A stretch of 64,000 bases of DNA from Omphiscola glabra (Eukaryota; Mollusca; Gastropoda; Lymnaeidae): assembly GCA_964017045.1 (NCBI GenBank), contig OZ024799.1, positions 31,073,596 to 31,137,595 on the forward strand, in the 5' to 3' direction. This document shows, piece after piece, positions 50,001 through 60,504 of this stretch. The position numbers were made by a program, and so were the translations under genes. Position 1 is the stretch's first letter; each line of letters starts with the position of its first letter. Below the pieces are notes generated by a model. That model was not told where the DNA came from. It ran no database searches and worked only from the letters and a program-made list of their open reading frames with translations.

Positions 50001-51288
50001 AAGTATGCCATGGTCAAGCGTATCGAAAGTTACCGATAGATCAAGTAACGACAAAAGGGATACCTGGCCCTCATCACAAGATGAAAGAAGGTCGCTTACG
50101 TCGCACCACAGGACCTTTATTTATATGCACGGAGAAAGCATTTCAGAGAGATTTCAACTACATTTTATCATCGAATGCCGTAACTTGATTTGCTTAAGTG
50201 TTCGTATCTTCAAATATATCTGCCGCGGCAATATTTTTCGGGGATTTGTACCACTTTCCTGTTTTAATCGGTGAGATTTAACATTTAATACTCATTCAAA
50301 ATAAAAAAATAAATAAATGACACTTATTTCTTAATTTAAAACATATATATTTTTATTGTACCCGTTTTTCTGAGGGGGTTACACACCCAACCTAGGGAGG
50401 GGGGCTGGTTAACGGATTTGATCGGGAGAGATGCATGAAAAAAACACTGATCATTATATAAACAATGTTTGACCATGCCATAAACATTTCTCTTCGCTGT
50501 GAGCTGAAATTGCTCGTGCACCGTGCAGAGCACCATGCTCCGCTATTGGCACCGGGCAATGAGAGGTCACGTTGACACAGCAGAAGTATCGCCCTATTCG
50601 AGAGATAAGCACGGCTGGATTAGTGCAAACGAAGGCCGGGATAATCCCAGTGAAATGAACATGCGCGTCATCCGCTTGACGTTTGGCTTTTGGAAAGGCC
50701 GAAGAGGCCACAAGAACTGCCGGGTGATAAAATTGATTTCTGCTGGCTTATCGATCTACCCGGGGTGTGTGGCACGTGATCATGAAGGAACCTTGACGCT
50801 CCCACGTGATCAGACAGACGTGACGCGTCCTAACAATTAGGAAACACAAATTCCAAAAACAAAATAACACACACATCAACTGTTTAACTTTTTTTTTTTT
50901 TGCAGGGCGCTGCAAAATTGTGCTCTCCTAAGGCCTAATGCCAATATTTATACTTCAGGGAGAGAGGGGTGGAAGGGGGTAGAGGGGCGTGAGTGGTTAA
51001 CTTTTCATTATTAACAAAATAAATTGTTATAATTTCCTGCTAATGTGTTAATTTTTGGAGAACTTGGACATACACTACTGCCCCTGCAACGAAGAGCGGA
51101 ACCAACTGTTCCCTCCCCCCACACTTCTTAAACTGAGACTTCATCTTACAACTTTGAAAAATTTGGCCATTCACTAAGAGATTACCTCAATGATGTGCTC
51201 CCTGCCATCTTTTCCCTGTATGGCCTCCACAGCGACGATGTCTAAGCCACCGAACAGCTGACTGCATTCGTCCACCCAGAGCTTAAAC
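40794..51288 (-). CDS. SYN: Synapsin, 3' half (last four exons)
   Basis: Exons in order 51288-51186, 47530-47412, 43446-43342 and 41001-40794 (TAG) join in frame for 178 residues. Synapsins coat synaptic vesicles, bind ATP through an ATP-grasp C domain and tether vesicles to actin. Exon 1 here reads [20 protein letters not shown] and [10 protein letters not shown]; exon 2 reads [20 protein letters not shown]. Together these are the end of the C domain. The third is a Pro/Gln/Ser linker. The fourth is Pro/Gly-rich and ends [17 protein letters not shown], the conserved domain E. N-terminal domain A and most of the C domain were not found before 64000 and are presumed upstream. Introns of 2.3-4.0 kb hold MITEs, a LINE and minisatellites. 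Confidence 0.95.
41002..43341 (-). other. Synapsin intron with MITE
   Basis: Non-coding. Near 42045 is CAGCGGCGGATTAACC, a probable transposon end. A full hAT-like MITE lies at 42677-42871. Confidence 0.6.
42677..42871. mobile_element. hAT-like MITE, CAGTGGTTCTCAACC family
   Basis: Left end CAGTGGTTCTCAACCTTCC, right end GGGCTGAGAACCGTTG. Flanks AAACAGAG and ATATAGAG agree at six of eight positions, compatible with an old 8-bp duplication. Relatives at 25726 and 47780. Confidence 0.8.
43342..43446 (-). CDS. SYN: Synapsin exon, Ser/Ala/Pro-rich linker
   Basis: Encodes [20 protein letters not shown] and then Ala/Pro/Gln-rich sequence ending SRQPDG. The acceptor CCCTTCAG at 43447 is chosen because the alternative AAAG six bases inside gives an immediate stop in the required phase. 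Donor GTACGTTC. Confidence 0.85.
43510..43620. repeat. 22-23-bp tandem repeat
   Basis: About five copies of ATCATTTATCAACATA plus a short variable tail, in the synapsin intron just upstream of the 43446 acceptor. Confidence 0.8.
43684..43740. repeat. 8-bp microsatellite
   Basis: Seven copies of CACCATAA with one interrupted unit. Confidence 0.9.
43989..44012 (+). mobile_element. Penelope-like fragment with hammerhead-like core
   Basis: CTGAAGA, then GGC-ATCTG-GCC as a short hairpin, then GAAAC. This is the order of the conserved hammerhead ribozyme core (CUGANGA, stem II, GAAA) that is known from Penelope-like retroelements. Degraded relatives are at 30746 and 32407. Stems I and III were not demonstrated. 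Confidence 0.4.
44590..45450. mobile_element. Foldback-type element with about 90-bp inverted ends
   Basis: The left end (about 44590-44680) contains GTGTGAACTTCCCATCTGCT and AAGTAACGCACTTTA. The right end (about 45350-45445) carries the inverse complements, TAAAGTGCGTTACTT and AGCAGATGGGAAGTTCACAT. About 670 bases lie between, with no recognisable transposase. A non-autonomous DNA transposon or foldback element is the best reading. Confidence 0.7.
45553..46100. repeat. Complex 68/86-bp tandem repeat
   Basis: About seven units sharing GGCAACGTCAGACAGGCAGA and AAGCAGATGTCATCA. The first units are about 68 bases and later ones about 86, having gained AGACTTAGAAAGACAGACTG plus CAGGCGAAATGA. Confidence 0.9.
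46160..46238. mobile_element. Very short hAT-like MITE, CAGTGGCGTAGC family
   Basis: 79 bases from CAGTGGCGTAGC to AAGCCACTG. Flanks CAGGGTAG and CAGGCAAG agree at six of eight positions. Internally deleted relative of the 33391 element. Confidence 0.7.
46484..46711. mobile_element. hAT-like MITE, CAGGCCTGCACAA family
   Basis: Left end CAGTCCTGCACAACTTACGG, right end ATTGTGCAGGCCTG. A perfect 8-bp duplication CCTTAAGC flanks it (46476-46483, 46712-46719). The interior repeats CGGCCCGC. A sister copy is at 54766. Confidence 0.88.
47412..47530 (-). CDS. SYN: Synapsin exon, end of ATP-grasp domain
   Basis: Encodes [20 protein letters not shown] and then AELVLAKMQ. The Glu-Glu-Asp-Arg of the C domain is conserved. 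Acceptor CCCCCAG, donor GTAAAAAAG, phases 0 and 2. Confidence 0.96.
47780..47964. mobile_element. hAT-like MITE, CAGTGGTTCTCAACC family
   Basis: Left end is mutated (CAGTTAGACAACCTTCC), right end ATGTTGAGAACCACTG. The interior aligns with the 42677 element, including TTTCCGATGGTCTTAGACG. Confidence 0.75.
49150..50110 (-). mobile_element. CR1/L2-like LINE, degraded 3' half
   Basis: On the - strand, reverse-transcriptase motifs are readable: [28 protein letters not shown] and MFADDTQLQ, with a stop between some blocks. Then [22 protein letters not shown] and [11 protein letters not shown]. Part of the C-terminus between RLSKLS and the PSFK block is deleted. The 3' tail is an ATT-rich microsatellite near 49160. 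It sits in the sense direction in a synapsin intron. Stops and frameshifts make it inactive. Confidence 0.88.
51186..51288 (-). CDS. SYN: Synapsin exon, ATP-grasp C domain
   Basis: Encodes [20 protein letters not shown] then [14 protein letters not shown], the most conserved strand-loop region near the ATP site. Donor GTAATCTC is clear. The acceptor CGGACTAG at 51289-51290 has a weak pyrimidine tract, but its phase and the family alignment support it. Confidence 0.95.
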
Positions 51289-52280
51289 CTAGTCCGACGG
51301 GAATCACAAGATTTGGCTTTAACATCAATGATAACTACATAATGTTAAATGTTAGCTACAGACAACCTAAACATTACATTTACATTGTAGAAAACTATGA
51401 CATTCAATGTACAATACAGAAAACCATAATTTCAAGAGTCTGATTAAGTTACTTTCAGCCACGTCTATGGTCCGGCTTTAGAAATGAGTGTTGACATATT
51501 CAGACATCTCACAAGCCAGGCTTAATTCGTGACAAAATGACATAAGCCTGCTATGAACTGTCATTAAATGCCAGTTTTAGGGTAACAAACTTAAAGGGTG
51601 TCGAAAGCAAAGTCAGGTAACTTGACACATAACAGGGTCCAAGTCAGCTGAGGAGCGCGAAATATTTGACGTGATAAAACCTAAAGGCCACGAAGCCAAC
51701 AAGGTGTCATGGCGCATGAAAGACCGGGTTGGAGAACAATTGTTAATGTTATCAACCGTCAGAGGCCATGCACATGAAATACAGGTGCACGTGTGCATCG
51801 GGCACACCTTACGACAGGGTATGTCTGTAATCAGGAAGGGGCACATTGTCACACATATGTATATGTGAATCACTAATGGGAGGCAAGTCTTCTCTTCTAT
51901 ATTTTGAGGGTCCACGATCGTTCTGGCTCCAAGTAATATGGCTAATATTTCTTGTATAATATACAGAGTGCTGGGACTTGGGTGCAACTGGCCAATCAGA
52001 GTTGTTGGTGAAATAATAGAGTTGGTTTTTTGGAATGGAGAGAATAAGAATGGCGGAATGAACAGAGACCATTGACATTGTATCAAGATTTGTTGATACA
52101 ATTATCAATTAAAAGTAACAGAAGATTAAGCTATGTAGAAGTTTGATAATAATTGAAACTCGTGTTATATAATTCCACGTATTTTTATATTTTACGACAC
52201 GTATTTACTATTTTGAATTTCGCTTTTAAAATGAGTCACAGTTTCAGTGTTAGAACCACATCGCCTCGGGCATCATTTAT
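51289..52280. other. Upstream synapsin intron, no other gene seen
   Basis: One 162-codon - strand ORF (52101-51613) has no recognisable domain and no good splice or start context. It is treated as chance. Confidence 0.5.
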
Positions 52281-52284
52281 AACC

Positions 52285-52845
52285 AAATAGGACAGTGATA
52301 GGACGGTGATAGGACGGTGATTGGACGGTGATTGGACGGTGATTGGACGGTGAAAGGACGGTGATAGGACGGTGATAGGACAGTGATTGGACGGTGATAG
52401 GACGGTGATAGGACGGTGATAGGACGGTGATTGGACGGTGATTGGACGGTGCTAGGACGGTGCTAGGACGGTGCTAGGACGGTGATAGGACGGTGATAGG
52501 ACGGTGATAGGACGGTGATAGGACGGTGATAGGACGGTGATTGGACGGTGATAGGACGGTGATTGGACGGTGATTGGACGGTGCTAGGACGGTGCTAGGA
52601 CGGTGCTAGGACGGTGCTAGGACGGTGCTAGGACGGTGATAGGACGGTGATAGGACGGTGATAGGACGGTGATAGGACGGTGATTGGACGGTGATAGGAC
52701 GGTGATAGGACGGTGATTGGACGGTGATAGGACGGTGATTTGACGGTGATTGGACGGTGATAGGACGGTGATAGGACGGTGATAGGACGTGATAGGACAG
52801 TGATAGGACGGTGATAGGACGGTGATAGGACGGTGATAGGACAAG
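52285..52845. repeat. 11-bp minisatellite
   Basis: About fifty copies of AGGACGGTGAT with variants TTGGACGGTGA and CTAGGACGGTG occurring in blocks. The - strand is open in three frames because eleven codons span three units. Confidence 0.95.
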
Positions 52846-53443
52846 TGACACGCATAAAAACACGTAGCTTTAAATTTAAACGTATTTTTTGGTTCTATGG
52901 CCTTTGCCATGCCGTACGAAAAAAAACCTACTAGGAAAACAAATGTTTCCGGTTACCCATTCTCGGGTCTGCCCCTGCAAACCAGTGATGACGCAAAGCA
53001 TGAATTTATGTATTTAAAAAAAAAATGTCACCATAACCTACTTTTCATTCATGGCGATCTGTTCCAACATGGCCGACCCAGTGTTCGCTTTCCAATTGCC
53101 AGATAGTGACTTCCTCCTGGAGGCAAAGAAAATGTCATCATTAAATACTGATCGTCTTTTGATTTATACAAATAAATAAAATTTGTATATTTAAAAAAAA
53201 ATCATATTACCTTTAAGTAAGCGTTTATGTAAGAACATTTTAATTGGAAGATCATGTTTGTACGCTGTCTTAACTTCAAAGGAGGATTATTGACATTTTT
53301 TTTAACGTTAAAAGATCGTTGAAAATGATTAAATCCTTCGAGTGTTAAATCTATCATGTAACTTTTATATGAACATTGTATTAAGTTCTTTTCTATCGAT
53401 TGCAACATTTTTGTTTTTTTTCTTTAAAATTTTTTTTTTTTAG

Positions 53444-53695
53444 ATGAAGAGCATTATTTTTTCATTTCATTTACTGGTCTGTTGCTTTCTACTGGCATTT
53501 GCAACTACAAAGCACACGTCTTCTTTGTTCTTTACTGCCGTGGTACTGGCGAATTATTCACGGATTCTAGGGCAAATAAAATGTGGCAAAACACCTAGAA
53601 TAGGTGACGTAGTAAAAAGCATCAACAACAAAGAACATTTTCAGAGTAAAAATAAAAATCGATTGTGGAGACGAGAACAATTGGCAAGCAATTAA
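53444..53695 (+). CDS. Possible secreted-peptide exon (hypothetical)
   Basis: An 83-codon ORF begins MKSIIFSFHLLVCCFLLAFA, which reads as a signal peptide: a short basic start, a hydrophobic core, then a polar stretch. A T-rich tract ending in AG lies directly before the ATG. The rest is basic, without a known domain; it was compared with TIMP, which is nested in synapsin genes of other animals, and it lacks the CxC start. It overlaps the edge of a 20-bp array region. It may be chance. Confidence 0.2.
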   Translation: MKSIIFSFHLLVCCFLLAFATTKHTSSLFFTAVVLANYSRILGQIKCGKTPRIGDVVKSINNKEHFQSKNKNRLWRREQLASN

Positions 53696-53735
53696 AAAAA
53701 GGACATAAAATATGAGATGAAAAGCCAGCACAAAT

Positions 53736-53970
53736 AAGGAACATCGATAAAGAATAAGGAACATCGATAAAGAATAAGGAACATCGATAAAGAATAAGGA
53801 ACATCGATAAAGAATAAGGAACATCGATAAAGAATAAGGAACATCGATAAAGAATAAGGAACATCGATAAAGAATAAGGAACATCGATAAAGAATAAGGA
53901 ACATCGATAAAGAATAAGGAACATCGATAAAGAATAAGGAACATCGATAAAGAATAAGGAACATCGATAA
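53736..53970. repeat. 20-bp minisatellite, perfect copies
   Basis: Twelve copies of AAGGAACATCGATAAAGAAT without a single difference apart from the last edge. Long - strand ORFs result only from the repeat. Confidence 0.97.
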
Positions 53971-54064
53971 AAGGATATAAACATATGAATGAAGCGCTCA
54001 GAACACAGAACACAAAGCGGATATTTGTTGGTCAGGAGAGTAGGGTGTTTTTCAACATGGACAT

Positions 54065-54600
54065 GGGTGTTAGGCAAGAGTGAGTAAGTCGTACGTTCTG
54101 TCAGTTGTTAGACAAGTGTGAGTAAGTCATACGTTCTGTCAGTTGTTAGACAAGTGTGAGTAAGTCATACGTTCTGTCAGTTGTTAGACAAGTGTGAGTA
54201 TGTCATACGTTCTGTCAGTTGTTAGACAAGTGTGAGTAAGTCATACGTTCTGTCAGTTGTTAGACAAGAGTGAGTAAGTCATATGTTCTGTCAATTGTTA
54301 GACAAGTGTGAGTAAGTCATACGTTCTGTCAGTTGTTAGACGAGTGTGAGTAAGTCATACGTTCTGTCAGTTGTTAGACAAGTGTGAGTAAGTCATACGT
54401 TCTGTCAGTTGTTAGACAAGTGTGAGTATGTCATACGTTCTGTCAGTTGTTAGACGAGTGTGAGTAAGTCGTACGTTCTGTCAATTGTTAGACATGTGTG
54501 AGTAAGTCTTACGTTCTGTCAGTTGTTAGACAAGTGTGAGTAAGTCGTACGTTCTGTCAATTGTTAGACGAGTGTGAGTAAGTCGTATGTTCTGTCAAAA
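54065..54600. repeat. 38-bp minisatellite
   Basis: About fourteen copies of a unit containing GTTAGACAAGTGTGAGTAAG and TCATACGTTCTGTCA. Confidence 0.93.
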
Positions 54601-54765
54601 TTTAACTTTAAAGTAAAACGTATATATATATATGCCTTCGCCTTACTCGTATCAAATAAAAAAAAAACAATAAGAGTCATAAATACAAAATGACAAAAGT
54701 TTATTTAAGAGGAACAGATGTTTTTAGAAACCTGCTCTTTCTTGCGATAGAAGAACGTTTTAGAG

Positions 54766-54912
54766 CAGGCCTGCACAACATACGGCCCGCATAGCTTTCC
54801 CCCATCCTATTTTCTTTTGGCCCTCATAAGTCATGTCCTGAATTTTTTTTGGCCCAACAAGTTTTTAATACATTATTACGGCCCGCCTTACATTTTGAGC
54901 TGTGCAGACCTG
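54766..54912. mobile_element. hAT-like MITE, CAGGCCTGCACAA family
   Basis: CAGGCCTGCACAAC at the left, TGTGCAGACCTG at the right. Flanks TTTTAGAG (54758-54765) and TTTTAGGG (54913-54920). Shares TTACGGCCCGCCTTACATTT with the 46484 copy. Confidence 0.85.
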
Positions 54913-55419
54913 TTTTAGGGTCATGGCGCCTTAAGACTGTATCACACTCTAAGGATTCGTTGCTCGTCTTTTGGTCTGGACAAATGTGAGCAATTGCTGG
55001 TCTGGAAATCTTTTTATTTTTTTAAAATATATATTTTAGCAGATGAGTTTGATCTTAACTTTAAACAAATAAAATAAAGTATTTGTTCTAATGATATTGT
55101 CGTTCCACTCTTTGAAACGCAACTGTCCTAGGTTTGAATGAAGAGGACTTTGACTACGTGAAAGGTCAAGGGCTGTTATGGAATCAGCTAAAGAATTATA
55201 ACGAAACACAACACAATGATTTAAAAGAGACACGTCTAGGAGTTCGTCTGATACATCACAGCTGCTACGCCAGGTCACGAACCATAGTACTGATGTGGAG
55301 ACAAGATGCCATTTTGAATGGGATTTGTGGGGGGAGGGGGGGGGGCATCGAGAAATAATTGAAATAATTTCAACGAGATAAGCCAGGCTACAAATCGGTC
55401 AACACGTGGACATACAGAC

Positions 55420-55680
55420 GTAGTGGGCAGACTTAGTGGACAGACTTAGTGGACAGACTTAGTGGACAGACATAGTGGACAGAATTAGTGGACAGACTTA
55501 GTGGACAGATTTAGTGGACAGACTTAGTGGACAGACTTAGGGGACATACTTAGTGGACAGAATTAGTGGACAGACTAAGTGGACAGATTTAGTGGACAGA
55601 TTTAGTGGACAGACTTAGTGGACAGACTTAGTGGACACAGACTTAGTGGACACAGACTTAGTGGACAGACTTAGTGAACA
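55420..55680. repeat. 13-bp minisatellite
   Basis: About twenty copies of CTTAGTGGACAGA with small insertions (GGACACAGA). Confidence 0.93.
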
Positions 55681-55836
55681 GAATGGAAGTTAAGACATAG
55701 AGACTTACATTTAGTTACAAATAGAGTCAGGTACAGTTCAAATGTACACTGTACACATACATTTAGTTCAGTGTTGCAAACGTAAACGCCAAATTTTACA
55801 TTTTGTTCATAATGATTATTACCGATTGAACGAATT

Positions 55837-56031
55837 CAATAGTTCTCAAATTTGGACCCTGCGACCCCATACGAATCTTTCAGTAATTAAACGCGGTCCT
55901 CGTGCCAAAATTTAGGAGACATTTTTTTGGGTCAGTAATATTTTTTCCACGCTCAAAATACCTCCATCTTATTATCGAATATTTGGGGGGGGGGGGGGGG
56001 GGATCCCCACTATACATTATTGGAACCACTG
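55837..56031. mobile_element. Probable hAT-like MITE, degraded
   Basis: Left end CAATAGTTCTCAAATTTGG and right end ATTGGAACCACTG are diverged CAGTGGTTC inverted repeats. The interior has CCTGCGACCCC as in relatives. No duplication visible. Confidence 0.5.
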
Positions 56032-56617
56032 CATGCATTAAAAAAATAACATAATTTTCTGATGTGGTCTATTTCCTGTCATGCTTGCTGACTTAGAAAA
56101 TTGATGCATGCCGTAAGCTAAGTCCAAACTTAGGTTTCATTTCCGATGGACACGTGACGCTGACGTATCTGATTGGCGGTCTGGACGTCAAGCGAATGAG
56201 ATTTGGGGGCTTAATTTTGCCTTTGAACTCGGGATTAAATTTTTGATATAAAAAACGTATACGGAGTATTTTATATCAGGAAATGAGCGGAAAAAAAGTA
56301 TGGGAAAACATGAAAAAAAAGAACGCACCACAAAGCATGAATGTCATGTTCTCATTCACATATTAAGCCAGTTCTCCACCCCCTCCTCGTTACGAACGTT
56401 CGCAGTGGACTACTTTTCCTCTCTCCCGCCCCATTTTGCCTATATTAAATTTCTCACCTTATAGTCTGTCGCTATGAAATTGGAAGAACGTTATTTTGGC
56501 AGACGGCATTAAGCTTTCACTGTATGACATACGCTTTAATGGGTTTATTACCCGAAAGGGGGGGGGGAGGGAGTGGGGTTAATTATTTAAATATAAATCT
56601 ATCATCAATTCGTCCCC

Positions 56618-56788
56618 CAGTGGCGTAGCTATAGGGGTTGTGCCGCGCGAGGAGGGCGCGGGTTTTAGCCGTCCCCTGATCAAAACCAAGAAGATCTCTT
56701 CAGGTGACCGAAAATGCAACGCCCCTCAATATACAGAAAAGAGTGTCGCCTAGGGTCTACTTCCCCCCACCACCTTCCTACGCCAATA
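56618..56788. mobile_element. hAT-like MITE, CAGTGGCGTAGC family, degraded right end
   Basis: Starts CAGTGGCGTAGCTATAGG and ends near TTCCTACGCCAATA. No target-site duplication was found. Confidence 0.6.
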
Positions 56789-57224
56789 CCCTCTCACCAG
56801 CGTATGCTCAGACATCAGTTCCCTACCGAACGTGAAAGGATTATCATAAATATGTTTGTTAACACAACGGAAAACTTTGGATAAATTTGTCAGCTATTTT
56901 GAAATTTCAACCCAAACAAAAATTATTTTAAAAAACTTTAAAAAAATAAACGGCCAAGAGATAAGGATGAATAAATATTTGAGTGATGTGACCTTGGCAT
57001 TAAGAATGTGTAGCATGTCCCTGGACTGATTTAAAAAAAAACAACGGCAAAATATACTCTCACTCCATGTGGGCGTCGATGTGTTTGTTGACTGTAAGCA
57101 AGAGTTATTTACCATCTGCTACTTTGGTTTTTATATGGCTTTTAAACCACAAGATAAAGGGGTTTTGAATAAAGATGGCGGCACGAACTTGAGTTATGTA
57201 AATAGGTTTTTATATAATGAAGAC

Positions 57225-57425
57225 ATCAATAACTGGATTAATACATATATGCTTTATACAAGCAAAACACCAAGAACTTGATTAATGTATATATGCTTTA
57301 TACAAATACAACACCAATAACTTGATTTATGTATATATGCTTTATACAAATACAACACCAATAACTTGATTTATGTATATATGCTTTATACCAACAAAAC
57401 ACCAAGAACTTGATTAATGCATTTA
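57225..57425. repeat. 44-bp tandem repeat
   Basis: About four copies of a unit containing TGTATATATGCTTTATACAA and AACACCAATAACTTGAT. Confidence 0.9.
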
Positions 57426-58687
57426 GGTTTCATAAGGGTTGTGGTATTTGGACACAACATTTTAAACACTAATGTCGTATTTAATATGCTTCAAATGTTC
57501 TTTACAATATTTTAAACCTCTTGATAAAAAGCATTAGGTCAAAACCGGTGGGTGTAACATGGTTTTGTTTGTTTATAACGTTCATTGCATTCTTTGATTT
57601 CATATATACCGGTGATGGCAAATAATCACTTATTCGGGAAATCGAATGAAGTTAATGCTTACTCATTTAACAGAACTCATTGTCTCAATTATTTTATATT
57701 ATTTAATTAATTTCTTTTTTGTGTGTGAAAGAGCTGTTATTTCGAAAGTGTATTATGAAATGATGTGATATTATTATCCAAAAGGAAAATCCCACCACAA
57801 TTTGCCTCGTCGCCGGAGGAGCAGGTGCATTCATCAACTTGTTAGCTTTTTTTTTTTTTTTGGGGGTGGGGGGGGGGGGTGTTTGCAAACAGCTTTTTGA
57901 ACGTCCCCAACCTTTCGGGAATAAGAAGGAAATGCTAATGGAAACCATACAAAAATTGTCCAGTGGTTCTCCAATCGTTATGCATCAGGGCTTTTCACCC
58001 TTATGCAGTCCTGCACTTGGCGACGTAAATAAAACATCAGAATTAAATGGCTGGCCGGAGCTCGGAGATTATTTAGCTACAGGGCTGTGCACACATTATA
58101 TCATATTTTGCACAAATAAATAAAAAAAAATAATTCAATATTAATCAGATATACCACACGTCTATTGGGGTTTGTATTATCAACGAGAAAGAAAAATTCG
58201 GTTTGAGGCTATGGCTTAAATCCTTTGGGGGGGGGGGGGGGGGTTAATCTCGATGCAACCGATGGATTGAATACACCGTACAGTGAAGGGTCGAATACAC
58301 CGCGCGGTTAGAACGTGCATCTTCCAGCAAATGGGGGTATTAATTTTTAGAATAAAGATCGCTTTAGGCGGAAACAATGAATGATGGCACTAATGGTTTA
58401 CAAACACAATGCAATGGGTTCCACATCGATCCCCGTCGTGGATTGAACGCCCGTATTAATGTCAAACTGACATCCGAGATTGAATGCATTCTTTCAAGAA
58501 ACATTACCCCAAAATATCGCGAATGAAGGCAGTGTTTGTGGTCATTGGCGTGTTTAAAGAACGGCCCGTGGGTTTATCTACCACCGATAAAATAATCGGT
58601 GAATGTTGTATGAACGTAGGCGACTTCAATTTTAAAATTATTCATAGACGATTTGTTTTTTAGAGTTCAGATTTTCGAAGACACACA

Positions 58688-59066
58688 ATTGCCACAGACA
58701 GAGCTTCTTGCCACAGACAGAGCTGCTTGCCACAGACAGAGCTTCTTGCCACAGACAGAGCTGCTTGCCACAGACAGAGCTGCTTGCCACAGACAGAGCT
58801 GCTTGCCACAGACAGAGCTGCTTGCCACAGACAGAGCTTCTTGCCACAGACAGAGCTGCTTGCCACAGACAGAGCTGCTTGCCACAGACAGAGCTGCTTG
58901 CCACAGACAGAGCTTCTTGCCACAGACAGAGCTGCTTGCCACAGACAGAGCTTCTTGCCACAGACAGAGCTGCTTGCCACAGACAGAGCTGCTTGCCACA
59001 GACAGAGCTGCTTGCCACAGACAGAGCTGCTTGCCACAGACAGAGCTGCTTGCCACAGCCGGAGCT
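58688..59066. repeat. 19-bp minisatellite open in six frames
   Basis: Twenty copies of GCCACAGACAGAGCTGCTT, some with TTCTT in place of TGCTT. No stop arises in any frame of either strand across the array, so six overlapping ORFs of 122-153 codons appear. None has independent support. Confidence 0.96.
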
Positions 59067-60294
59067 TTGGCTCTGACTCAACGTTAATGAACGTTTGGTT
59101 GAACCTTGACTTTACTCTCAAGCATTAAAAGTTTGAACAATGAACAGTTTCCTGAAAGTCTGAAATATGAGAGAGGGGAACGTCTAGGGAGACTTCTACT
59201 GGGTTGGCATCCTTCCAACTCATAAATCTTGAGTAGACCTTCATATTTTGCTTGCTTTATCTACATCTTTTTTAATTATCATCTTTTGCCACCAAGAAAA
59301 TAAGGACATATGATGAATTCTCGGAAAAGTGTGAGGTATTTCTCATTGCTTGCCAGAAAATGCTGAGTTGTGTCTTGAAACGTAAAACTTAGAAGGTTTT
59401 AGAAGACGAAGTAGTTTTCATTTGTTTAATGTATATTTTTATATAAAATATAAAGAAAGTTTTTAGGGATTATATAACAATCCATACTGCTGCCTCGGGC
59501 CCCTTTCATCATCATTACTTAAAGTAATACTATTACAAATGCTATTTTGACGTCATAGAAAGGGGCGACCATTATCACCATGGACAATAGGAGCAAACCA
59601 GCAGCAAGCAAACACAGACGGGGTATTTAGAGTGTTTATCATCAGGCTTTTGGTTTGAGGCTATAGGAGACAAAAGGCGATAAATCTGCCGGAATCGATT
59701 CAGCAAAACGCGTTCGAGCTCCAGTTTCAAGAGCGAAGCCAATGAAATAGAGCTAAAGAAAGAAACGCTGTGCTAATATCTTTGTATAGCGTATAGAAAT
59801 GCTTTACGAAAAACCTCGAGAACTCAACTTTTGGTTATATGTTTGACGTAGCGCATGTCAGAGCCAAAACGAAGCCTAAGGCATTACCTAGCCATTCTTT
59901 TCGGGGGATGGGGGGATGCAGAGCCATCGCGTTACTTTTGTAGCCCCCCCCCCCTCTTTTCCACTATTTAATTTCGGCCCCTTGCAGTTGATAGTTTAAT
60001 ATTTAGTACTCGTCACCCACTTTGGACCCCTTAAATATCCAAGGGGTGCTAGGCCCGGGGGGTTGTGTGGGGAGGGGTGGGGGTGGAGGGGTCATGTTGT
60101 GTCCTTTGTAGGTTGTAAAAATATTAGGCTTATAATGACACCGAAATTGTTGCACCTAGATAACTGATGTAAGTATCTCAGTCTCTGAGTCTTAATGATT
60201 GAACATTTAGTAGAACTTTGTATTCCCTCCCCCCCCCCCCCACACACATTATTGTAATCGCCAATTATTTCAATAAAGTGTGGTTTAGTCACTG

Positions 60295-60390
60295 GCGTAG
60301 GGAGAGTGGCGTGTAGGGAGAGTGGCGTGTAGGGAGAGTGGCGTGTAGGGAGAGTGGCGTGTAGGGAGAGTGGCGTGTAGGGAGCGGCCC
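60295..60390. repeat. 16-bp minisatellite seeded from a MITE-like end
   Basis: About five copies of AGAGTGGCGTGTAGGG after CACTGGCGTAGGGAG, which resembles the CAGTGGCGTAGC MITE terminus. Confidence 0.85.
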
Positions 60391-60504
60391 GCCCCGAGTG
60401 TCACACTTTTTTTATGTATTGAAGGGCGGAAATTAAGACATTTTCAGAATTCTTCTATGAAGAAGGGGCTGCGGAAATCTTGACCGCCTTGGACAGCACT
60501 AATC

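Noticed and set aside
51613..52101. 162-codon minus-strand ORF
   Set aside because: No recognisable domain, not synapsin-like, and lacks plausible splice sites in phase.
52606..52910. Minus-strand ORFs with a repeated Ser/Tyr/His/Arg/Pro peptide
   Set aside because: Artefact of the 11-bp array, open in three frames.
53444..53695. TIMP nested in synapsin
   Set aside because: No CxC start after the signal-like segment and no conserved cysteine pattern.
58638..59128. Six long ORFs on both strands
   Set aside because: All result from the 19-bp array, which cannot make a stop in any frame.
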